21,806 nt of DNA from assembly GCF_937891315.1 (NCBI RefSeq), contig NZ_CALAGI010000013.1:1-21806 (forward strand). Direction: 5' to 3'. The first letter of the stretch is position 1; every line of letters starts with the position of its first letter. The position numbers and the translations under genes are program-made. Under the pieces are notes generated by a model. It was given only the letters and a program-made list of their open reading frames with translations, had not been told where the DNA came from and did no database searches. Below are positions 15,777 to 21,806 of this stretch, one piece after another. Source of the stretch: an uncultured Amaricoccus sp. (GTDB lineage Bacteria > Pseudomonadota > Alphaproteobacteria > Rhodobacterales > Rhodobacteraceae).

Positions 15777-16564
15777 CAGAAGAACGCCTGGGTGAGCGCG
15801 TAGTTCGCGGCGAGGATCAGGATCGAGGCGGAGACCACGGCATTGGTGGTGGCCCGGCCGACGCCGAGCGCGCCCCGGCCGGAATTATAGCCATGATAGC
15901 AGCCCATGAGGCCGAGCAGGAAGCCGAAGGCGGCGGCTTTGACCATGCTGGAGGTGAAATCCGAGGGCTCGAGATAGTCGAGCGTGTTGCGGATATAGTT
16001 CGCCGGATTGAAGCCGAGCGTACCGACGCCGATCAGATAGCCGCCCATCACGCCGATGATGTTCGCGATCCCGACGAGGAGCGGCAGCGCGATAAACGCG
16101 GCGAGCACCCGGGGCAGGACGAGGTATTTCATCGGGTCGGTCGAAAGCGTGGTCAGGGCGTCGATCTGTTCCGTGACGCGCATGGTGCCGAGTTCGGCGG
16201 CGATCGACGAGGCGACGCGGCCGGCGACCATGAGGCCGGCGAGCACCGGTCCGAGCTCGCGCACCATGCCGATGGCGACGATCGAGGGCACCACGGTCTC
16301 GGCGCTGAAGCGCGCGCCGCCGGCGTAGATCTGCAGCGCCAGCGCCGCGCCGGTGAAGAGCGCGGTCAGGCCGACGACGGGCAGCGAAAAATAGCCGATG
16401 GAAAGCAGCTGGCGTCCGAATTCGGCCGGATACCAGGGCGGCCGGAAGAGTTGCGACAAGGTCGCCAGCGCGAAGAGTGCGATCCGCCCGGCCGCGGACA
16501 GGAGCGACAGGGTCGATCGGCCGATCGAGGCCAGGAAGGAGACAACGAGGTCGAGAAGGATCAT
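15776..16564 (-). CDS. mlaE: MlaE-like phospholipid transport permease
   Basis: This is an inner-membrane permease of 262 residues, the normal MlaE length, with about five hydrophobic segments. Family motifs are LPVVGLTALFTGAALALQ (about 62-79), the core stretch VRELGPVLAGLMVAGRV with AAELGTMRVTEQIDAL, and the C-terminal MGCYHGYNSGRGALGVGRAT. It pairs with the overlapping ATPase gene and should form the MlaE2F2 core. Its ATGA start overlaps the alr stop by 4 bases, placing lipid transport under the same transcript as peptidoglycan precursor supply. Confidence 0.94.
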   Translation of the reverse strand: MILLDLVVSFLASIGRSTLSLLSAAGRIALFALATLSQLFRPPWYPAEFGRQLLSIGYFSLPVVGLTALFTGAALALQIYAGGARFSAETVVPSIVAIGMVRELGPVLAGLMVAGRVASSIAAELGTMRVTEQIDALTTLSTDPMKYLVLPRVLAAFIALPLLVGIANIIGVMGGYLIGVGTLGFNPANYIRNTLDYLEPSDFTSSMVKAAAFGFLLGLMGCYHGYNSGRGALGVGRATTNAVVSASILILAANYALTQAFF

Positions 16565-17643
16565 GCGCGGCCCGAAATGGCGCCCGGATCGGCGGCGGCG
16601 CCCTTGTAGACGCGTTCATAGCGGTCGCCAAGGCTCGTCAGGATCTCGTAGCCGATGGTCCCCGCCGCGCGGGCGAGGTCGTCCACGGTCTGGCGGGCGT
16701 TGAGGATCTCGAGATGCGACGGGACATCGGCCAAGTCGGTGACGTCGACGGTGACGAGATCCATCGAGACGCGGCCGATGAGCGGACAGGCGCGCTCCCC
16801 GGCGAAGAGCTGGACCGCGCCGCCGGCGATGGCGCGGAGCAGGCCATCCGCGTAGCCGGCCGACAGGGTCGCGACGCGCGAGGGTCGGGGCGCCACCCAG
16901 GCCGCGCCATAGCCAACGCCGCCGCCGGTCGCGACCTCGCGCACCTGGATCACCGGCAGGGCGAGGGTGACGGCTGGACGCGCCTCGGTGAAGGGTAGGC
17001 CGCCAAAGAGGCCAACGCCGGGGCGGGTGAGGTCGAAGTGATAGTCCGGGCCGAGCAGAACGCCGCCGGTCGCCGCGAGGCTGCGCGGCGCGGGGGGCAG
17101 GCGGTTCGCGAGGTCGATGAAGGCGCGGCGCTGGTTCGCGTTCTGGGGATGATCAGGCGCGTCGGCGCAGGCGAGGTGGCTGAGCACGAGGCGGGGGCGC
17201 AGGCGGGAGAGCGGATCTAGGACGGAGGCGAGCTCGCTCGCGTTCAGACCGAGGCGGTGCATGCCGCTGTCGAGCTGGACGGCGCAAATGTGGTTGGGGA
17301 GGGTATTTTCAAAATCAATAACTTGCGCGGCACTGTTGAGGCAGGGAGACAGATCATGGGTCCGAAGGATCTCCGCGTCCCCGGGCAGCAGGCCGGAAAG
17401 GACGTGGATCGCGGGGCCGGGGCCGAGCGCGGCGCGCAGGGCGGCGCCCTCCTCGGAGAGGGCGACGAAGAAGACGCGTGCACCGGCGGCGTGCAGCGCC
17501 GGGCCGACACGGGCGGCGCCAAGGCCGTAGGCGTCAGCCTTGAGCACGCCGGCGGTCTCGACGTCCCGGCCGCTTCGCGCGTCGAGCGCGCGCCAGTTCG
17601 CGGCGATGGCATCGAGGTCGATCGTCAGGGTGGCGCGGGCCAA
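16561..17643 (-). CDS. alr: Alanine racemase
   Basis: PLP enzyme that converts L- to D-alanine for peptidoglycan. The 360-residue product shows the PLP lysine Lys35 in VLKADAYGLG, HRLG (129-132, Arg130) and the second catalytic base Tyr245 in GVGYGAAW; GRVSMD at 290-295 is conserved. The start is the TTG at 17643, with GGAG 6 bases upstream; no better in-frame start is visible. It heads the minus-strand unit that runs to the SDR gene and is divergent from mgtE over 151 bases, where no clear promoter or magnesium riboswitch was seen. Codons 93-119 are unusually A/T-ending (13 of 27), unlike the rest of the gene. Confidence 0.96.
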   Translation of the reverse strand: MARATLTIDLDAIAANWRALDARSGRDVETAGVLKADAYGLGAARVGPALHAAGARVFFVALSEEGAALRAALGPGPAIHVLSGLLPGDAEILRTHDLSPCLNSAAQVIDFENTLPNHICAVQLDSGMHRLGLNASELASVLDPLSRLRPRLVLSHLACADAPDHPQNANQRRAFIDLANRLPPAPRSLAATGGVLLGPDYHFDLTRPGVGLFGGLPFTEARPAVTLALPVIQVREVATGGGVGYGAAWVAPRPSRVATLSAGYADGLLRAIAGGAVQLFAGERACPLIGRVSMDLVTVDVTDLADVPSHLEILNARQTVDDLARAAGTIGYEILTSLGDRYERVYKGAAADPGAISGRA

Positions 17644-17794
17644 GGCATACTCCGTGGGACCGCGCCATGGGGCCTGAACCCGCCGCCGGGGTCAAGCCCG
17701 GGTCGCGGTCCCGGATCAGGGCCTCCGGCACCTTTCCATCCCGGTTCCTCGGTGTATGGTCACGCGGTTTCCGAGTTGAGCGAGAGGGCTGGCC

Positions 17795-19174
17795 ATGGTC
17801 GAGTCGGAAGACGAAGACGAACAGGGCCAGACCGCGGAGACGCCGGACCGCGCGAGCATCGCGGCGGTGCTGGCCGCCGTCGAGGCGGAGGATCAGTCGC
17901 GGCTGACCGGGCTGCTCGAGCCGATGCACGCGGCGGACATCGCCGATCTGCTGGAGCAGATCAGCCGGCCGGAGCGCAAGGCGCTGATCGCGCTCTGGGG
18001 CGGGGCGCTTGACGGTTCGGTTCTGTCCGAGCTCGAGGAGGGGCTGCGCGACGAGGTGCTGGGCGAACTGCCGGACGAGGTGCTGGCGGCGGTGGTGCAC
18101 GACCTCGAGACCGACGACGTGGTCTATCTGGCCGAGGATCTCGACGAGCCGCAGCAGGAGCGGCTGCTTGGCGCGCTGGACGAGGCGGATCGGGTCGCGG
18201 TCGAACGCTCGCTACTCTACGACGACTATTCCGCCGGCCGCCTCATGCAACGCGAGGTGGTGCTGGCGCCCGAGCACTGGACGGTCGGGCAGGCGATCGA
18301 CTTCATGCGCGGCGAGGAATACCTGCCGGACAGCTTCTACGACCTCATTATCGTCGATCCGCAGATGCATCCGATCGGCATGGTCGGGCTCGGCCGGCTG
18401 ATGGGCGCGGCGCGCAAGACCAGTTTGCGCGACCTGATGAGCGAGGATTTCCGACTGTTCACCGTCGGCCAGCCGCAGGAGGATGTCGCCTATGCCTTCA
18501 ACAAATATCACCTGATCTCCGCGCCCGTGGTGGATTCGGACGGGCGGCTGGCCGGCGTCATCACCATCGACGATGCGATGAACGTGCTGGAGGACGAGAC
18601 GGAGGAGGATTTGCGCCTGCTGGCCGGCGTCGGCGACGAGACACTGACCGATGGCGTGATCGAGATCGCGCGGGGGCGTTTCGTCTGGCTGACGGTCAAT
18701 CTCGGGACCGCGATCCTCGCCTCGGCGGTCATCTCGATGTTTACCGGTGTGATCGAGGCGGTGGTTGCGCTGGCCGTGCTGATGCCGATCGTCGCCTCGA
18801 TGGGCGGTAACGCCGGGACCCAGACGCTGACCGTCGCGGTGCGCGCGCTCGCCACCCACAAGCTCACCGCGTCCAACACGCGACGGATCATCCTGCGCGA
18901 GGGGCTGGTCGGGGCGATGAACGGCCTTGGCTTCGCGCTGATGATCGGGTTGCTGAGCGGGACCTATTTCGCCGACGCGCGACTCGGCCTGGTGATCGGC
19001 GTGGCGATGATCGGCAATATGATCGTCGCGGCCTTTGCCGGGGTGCTGATACCGATCGGGCTGGAGAAGGCGGGAGCGGATCCCGCGCTCGCCTCGGGAA
19101 CGTTCGTGACCACCATCACCGACGTGTTCGGCTTCTTCGCCTTCCTGGGGCTCGCCGCGCTGCTGCTGGCGTAG
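17795..19174 (+). CDS. mgtE: Magnesium transporter MgtE
   Basis: This is a dimeric Mg2+ channel of 459 residues. An acidic N-terminal superhelical domain (about 20-140) and a CBS pair (about 145-265) act as the cytoplasmic magnesium sensor. A five-helix membrane domain (about 295-459) follows. The pore motifs MGGNAGTQ (336-343) and TTITDVFGF with Asp443 are intact. The ATG at 17795 has a GAGAGGG purine stretch upstream. The short upstream gap leaves little room for an M-box riboswitch, and none is visible, so control probably comes from the protein sensor. It sits on the opposite strand between dnaB and alr and ends 30 bases before the convergent lipoprotein gene. Confidence 0.96.
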   Translation: MVESEDEDEQGQTAETPDRASIAAVLAAVEAEDQSRLTGLLEPMHAADIADLLEQISRPERKALIALWGGALDGSVLSELEEGLRDEVLGELPDEVLAAVVHDLETDDVVYLAEDLDEPQQERLLGALDEADRVAVERSLLYDDYSAGRLMQREVVLAPEHWTVGQAIDFMRGEEYLPDSFYDLIIVDPQMHPIGMVGLGRLMGAARKTSLRDLMSEDFRLFTVGQPQEDVAYAFNKYHLISAPVVDSDGRLAGVITIDDAMNVLEDETEEDLRLLAGVGDETLTDGVIEIARGRFVWLTVNLGTAILASAVISMFTGVIEAVVALAVLMPIVASMGGNAGTQTLTVAVRALATHKLTASNTRRIILREGLVGAMNGLGFALMIGLLSGTYFADARLGLVIGVAMIGNMIVAAFAGVLIPIGLEKAGADPALASGTFVTTITDVFGFFAFLGLAALLLA

Positions 19175-19204
19175 ATGACGGCGGCGAGCCGGAGCGTTTC
19201 ACTC

Positions 19205-19348
19205 CTACATTGTGCTCTTTGTCTCCTGCGCCTGATCGGTGATGACTTCGCCGCCGGTCTTCACATCCTTTCCCAGGCCTTCGACCGCGTTGCAGGCGGC
19301 GAGCGCGAGGAGGAGAGCGACGGCGGTCAGTCGGGCGATGCGGGGCAT
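19205..19348 (-). CDS. Entericidin-like small lipoprotein
   Basis: The product has only 47 residues. A lipoprotein signal (PRIARLTAVALLLALAAC) ends in the lipobox LAAC with lipidated Cys19. The mature part, NAVEGLGKDVKTGGEVITD then QAQETK, matches the entericidin A/B pattern N-x-x-x-G-x-G-x-D-x-x-x-x-G. Entericidins are small membrane lipoproteins described as a toxin/antidote pair in Enterobacteriaceae; in alphaproteobacteria single copies are common and their role is unclear. The start at 19348 is preferred over a frame extended 20 codons upstream because the signal peptide begins there, with AAGGA about 10 bases upstream. Only one copy is present, 67 bases after dnaB on the same strand. 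Confidence 0.85.
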   Translation of the reverse strand: MPRIARLTAVALLLALAACNAVEGLGKDVKTGGEVITDQAQETKSTM

Positions 19349-19371
19349 GGTGGTCTTGTCCTTGTGCTGGG

Positions 19372-19401
19372 GCGCAAGTGAAACGCGCAAGGCGGTGCAA
19401 G
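19372..19401 (-). promoter_or_regulatory. Triple CTTGCRC repeat upstream of the entericidin-like gene
   Basis: On the minus strand, CTTGCAC (19401-19395), CTTGCGC (19391-19385) and CTTGCGC (19378-19372) recur with start-to-start spacings of 10 and 13 bases, directly upstream of the gene. The 10-base spacing resembles an activator binding site. The TTGC core also appears in the repeats at 2337-2353. The role is inferred only. Confidence 0.3.
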
Positions 19402-19415
19402 GTTGCATAGGCTTT

Positions 19416-20903
19416 TCAGCCGAAATCGACGGCGATGCCTTCCTGGTAGGATTTGGCCAGATTCGAGAAGCGCGTGAACTGGCCTTCGAAGGCGACGCGG
19501 ACGGTGCCGACCGGGCCGTGCCGCTGCTTGCCGATGATGACCTCGGCCTTGCCGTGCAACTCGCCCATCTTGGTCTGCCATTCGACGTATTTCGGGTCGT
19601 TCTGTGGCGGCTCCAGCCGCTCGTGGTAGTATTCCTCGCGGAAGACGAACATCACCACGTCGGCGTCCTGTTCGATCGAGCCGGATTCGCGCAGATCGCT
19701 GAGCTGCGGGCGCTTGTCCTCGCGCGATTCAACCTGCCGCGACAGCTGGGAGAGGGCGATGACCGGGACCGCCAGCTCCTTGGCGATCGCCTTCAGACCC
19801 TGGGTGATCTCGGACACTTCCTGTACGCGGCCTTCGGAGCGGGACGAGGCGGGGCGCGCGAGCTGAAGGTAGTCGATGAACAGCACGTCGAGCCCGTGCT
19901 GGCGCTTCAGCCGCCGCGCGCGGGCGGCGATGGTCGAGATCGGCAGCGCCGGGGTGTCGTCGATGAAGAGCGGGCAGTTCTCAAGATCCTTCGCCGCCTG
20001 GATGAAGCGGCGCATCTCGTCCTCGGTCATGTCGCCCCGGCGGATCTGGTCGGAGGGTACCCGGCTCGCCTCGGAGAGGATGCGGGCCGCGAGCTGCTCG
20101 GCCGACATTTCGAGCGAATAGAAGCCGACCACGCCGCCCTCGACCGCGCCCTCGGTGCCGTCGGGGCGGGTGCCGCGGCGATAGGCCTTGGCGATGTTGA
20201 AGGCGAGGTTGGTGGCGAGCGCGGTCTTGCCCATCGAGGGTCGGCCGGCGAGGATCAGGAGATCAGAATTATGCAGTCCTCCAAGCCACTTGTCGAGATC
20301 TGCTAACCCAGTTGGAATGCCGGCGAGGCCGCCGTCGCGCAGATAGGCGGCGTTCGCGACATTGACCGCCTCGGTGATGGCGCGGCGGAAGCTCTGGAAG
20401 CCCTTGTCCACCTTGCCCTGTTCACCAAGCTGGTACAGCACCTGCTCGGCTTCGACGATCTGGTCCTTGGGCTCGCTGTCGATCTCGACCCGCGCGGCCT
20501 TGTCGGCGATGGCATGGCCGATCAGGATGAGCTCGCGCCGGATGGCGAGATCATAGATGAGCTGCGCATAGTCCCGCGCCGCGAAGAGCGAGATCGCGGC
20601 GCCGGCGAGGCGAGCGAGATAGGCCGGACCGCCGAGTTCGGCGAGGCCCGCGTCGTCCCCGAAGAAGGCCTTCAGGGTGACCGGGGTCGCGAGCATGTTC
20701 TTCTTGATTCGCTCCGCGGCGATCTCGAAGATGCGGGCATGGACGGGGTCGAAGAAATGGTCCGCCTTCACGACGGCGGCGACCCGGTCATAGACGTCGT
20801 TGTTTACGAGCAGCGCGCCGAGCAGCGCCTGCTCCGCCTCGATATTGTGGGGAAGGGAATGCGCGTCGGCGTCGTCGCTGGGCCCGGTCGATCCGTCTGC
20901 CAT
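19416..20903 (-). CDS. dnaB: Replicative DNA helicase DnaB
   Basis: Hexameric helicase that unwinds DNA at the replication fork. In its 495 residues there is an N-terminal domain (about 15-120), a linker helix, and a RecA-like domain with Walker A GRPSMGKT (220-227) and Walker B VLFIDYLQLA. The later motifs AVPVIALSQLSRQVE and DLRESGSIEQDADVVMFV are intact. There is no intein. The ATG at 20903 has AAGGAG 6 bases upstream. A TATAAG box at 20929-20924 is a possible -10, although the resulting leader would be very short. The neighbours on both sides are accessory genes. Codons 196-214 use A/T-ending codons unlike the rest of the gene (see separate entry). Confidence 0.98.
   Translation of the reverse strand: MADGSTGPSDDADAHSLPHNIEAEQALLGALLVNNDVYDRVAAVVKADHFFDPVHARIFEIAAERIKKNMLATPVTLKAFFGDDAGLAELGGPAYLARLAGAAISLFAARDYAQLIYDLAIRRELILIGHAIADKAARVEIDSEPKDQIVEAEQVLYQLGEQGKVDKGFQSFRRAITEAVNVANAAYLRDGGLAGIPTGLADLDKWLGGLHNSDLLILAGRPSMGKTALATNLAFNIAKAYRRGTRPDGTEGAVEGGVVGFYSLEMSAEQLAARILSEASRVPSDQIRRGDMTEDEMRRFIQAAKDLENCPLFIDDTPALPISTIAARARRLKRQHGLDVLFIDYLQLARPASSRSEGRVQEVSEITQGLKAIAKELAVPVIALSQLSRQVESREDKRPQLSDLRESGSIEQDADVVMFVFREEYYHERLEPPQNDPKYVEWQTKMGELHGKAEVIIGKQRHGPVGTVRVAFEGQFTRFSNLAKSYQEGIAVDFG
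20262..20318 (-). other. Atypical codon patch and internal promoter-like sequence in dnaB
   Basis: In codons 196-214, 13 of 19 end in A or T, including TTA, ACT, CCA, GGA GGA and CAT AAT TCT, whereas flanking codons nearly all end in G or C. Inside the patch, TCGACA (20296-20291) and CATAAT (20273-20268) are spaced exactly 17 bases apart, five of six matches to each sigma70 box on the dnaB strand. The patch ends five codons before Walker A. Confidence 0.5.
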
Positions 20904-21039
20904 GGGAATCTCCTTGAAGCTGCCTTATAGCGCGACGCCCCGCGCGCGTCCGGTGTGAAAGCCGAGGATAACGGGGATTGCTTCCGCTCGCCTCGATGCG
21001 CGCGGAGGAGTAGGTTCAGGAAAAAACGGGAGGGAAGCC

Positions 21040-21729
21040 ATGGACGCTGGACCGGAGATTGTCGCGGTCGATGCCCCGCGCACGCAGTTCGATCCGGCCG
21101 AGATGGGCCTGCTCGCGCATATTTATCGCGGGGAGGTCTATCGCAGCACGATCTGGCGGACGCGGCTCGACCAGACCACGAACTGGGCGGTGGTGACGAC
21201 CGGGCTCGCCCTGTCGCTGACCTTCGCCGGGCCATCCGCCTCGGCGCTGCCGCTGATCCTCGTCGGGCTTCTGGTGGTGGTGTTCCTGCTGTTCGAGGCG
21301 CGGCGCTATCGATATTTCAACGTGTGGCGGGCGCGCTGCCGACTGCTCGAAACCGATGTCTGTGGCCCGCTGCTGCGCGGGGAGGGCGTGCGGATGGACG
21401 GCGAATGGAACACGCTGCTGGCGAGCGACTATATGCGGCCCGGGTTCCACATCAGCTATTTCCGGGCGATCGGGCGTCGGTTGCGCAAGAATTACGCCTA
21501 TATCCTGCTGGTGCAGGCCGTGGCCTATTACGGCAAGCTCGCGATCCATCCGGTGTCGGCGCACAGCTGGCAGGCGTTTCTCGATCGGGCGGCGATCGGG
21601 CCGATCCCCGGCCTCACGGTCGTGCTGGCCGGGTTGGTGTTCCACGGCGGCTGGATCGTCGTCGCGGTGGTCACCTTTGGTATCGAGCGGCGGGCCCGGA
21701 CGCGGAGTTCGCTGATCGCGATCGCCTGA
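21040..21729 (+). CDS. DUF2270 family integral membrane protein
   Basis: I recognise this 229-residue protein as DUF2270 from the N-terminal YRGEVYRSTIWRTRLDQTTN followed by WAVVTTGLALS, and from FLLFEARRYRYFNVWRAR and the later RRLRKNYAYILLVQAVAYYGK. It has four hydrophobic segments at about 48-63, 69-88, 151-168 and 192-217. The charged loop between segments two and three (about 90-148) is probably cytoplasmic. No function is established for the family, and no catalytic motif is visible. The ATG at 21040 has GGGAGGGAA about 3 bases upstream. It is divergent from dnaB over 136 bases and ends just before a strong hairpin. Confidence 0.9.
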   Translation: MDAGPEIVAVDAPRTQFDPAEMGLLAHIYRGEVYRSTIWRTRLDQTTNWAVVTTGLALSLTFAGPSASALPLILVGLLVVVFLLFEARRYRYFNVWRARCRLLETDVCGPLLRGEGVRMDGEWNTLLASDYMRPGFHISYFRAIGRRLRKNYAYILLVQAVAYYGKLAIHPVSAHSWQAFLDRAAIGPIPGLTVVLAGLVFHGGWIVVAVVTFGIERRARTRSSLIAIA

Positions 21730-21735
21730 AACGAC

Positions 21736-21769
21736 CGCGGGCCCGCCTCCGGTTGGGGGCGGGCCCGCG
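21736..21769. terminator. Strong GC hairpin after the DUF2270 gene
   Basis: Perfect 12-base arms (21736-21747 and 21758-21769) with a 10-base loop start 6 bases after the stop codon. There is no T-run on either side. The position between apparently convergent genes suits a bidirectional terminator. Confidence 0.6.
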
Positions 21770-21789
21770 CATTCGGATCGGAGCGTCGG

Positions 21790-21806
21790 TCAGGCGTTCT
21801 CGTCGG
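21790..21806 (-). CDS. Possible C-terminal end of a minus-strand gene (partial)
   Basis: The minus strand reads GAC GAG AAC GCC TGA, giving ...Asp-Glu-Asn-Ala-stop at the window edge, just past the terminator-like hairpin. Four residues cannot identify a protein. Genes for ribosomal proteins S6, S18 and L9 often precede dnaB in alphaproteobacteria, so an L9 (rplI) tail is one guess. Confidence 0.3.

Noticed and set aside
17644..17794. M-box or other magnesium riboswitch before mgtE
   Set aside because: The gap is only 151 bases and is shared with the alr start. No M-box-like conserved loops or terminator were found.
19416..20903. Intein in dnaB
   Set aside because: The reading frame is of normal length and uninterrupted through Walker A and the other helicase motifs.

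Overview
The window comes from a high-GC alphaproteobacterium, probably a Hyphomicrobiales or Rhodospirillales type. This rests on gene content and order: a minus-strand block dnaB ... alr, a lipid-transport permease/ATPase pair, radA, cvpA, purF and an SDR, plus a class I PHA synthase and panBC. Third codon positions are almost all G or C. No rRNA, tRNA, CRISPR array, transposase or phage gene was seen, so this is ordinary chromosome carrying a few accessory genes.

Left part (1-4600): a histidine kinase/response regulator pair on the minus strand diverges from a secreted four-EF-hand protein. A cytochrome b561 and a secreted protein built from three internal repeats follow on the plus strand. 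The intergenic gaps hold operator-like direct and inverted repeats, a 5' leader hairpin, and two copies of a palindromic element (1-78 and 4494-4543). The group looks like an envelope-sensing module, possibly calcium or metal responsive. That function is inferred from gene neighbourhood only.

Middle (4600-10900): phaC (minus) diverges from an overlapping plus-strand unit panB-panC-aldo/keto reductase. The reductase converges, with a 6-base gap, on a minus-strand membrane protein resembling prokaryotic pentameric ligand-gated ion channels. A 677-base stretch (10209-10885) has no intact gene but contains a coding-like fragment with no start.

Right part (10886-17643): alr, mlaE-like, mlaF-like, radA, cvpA, purF and SDR form one tight minus-strand unit in which every neighbour overlaps except cvpA and purF. 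purF has its own good sigma70-type promoter inside the end of cvpA. The unit combines cell-wall D-alanine supply, outer-membrane lipid transport, DNA repair and purine synthesis.

Far right (17644-21806): mgtE (plus) is divergent from alr. A tiny entericidin-like lipoprotein and dnaB lie on the minus strand. A DUF2270 membrane protein (plus) is divergent from dnaB and ends at a strong hairpin. The last 17 bases may be the end of another minus-strand gene. dnaB and alr each contain a short patch of A/T-ending codons that stands out sharply. The dnaB patch coincides with a near-consensus promoter just upstream of the Walker A codons.
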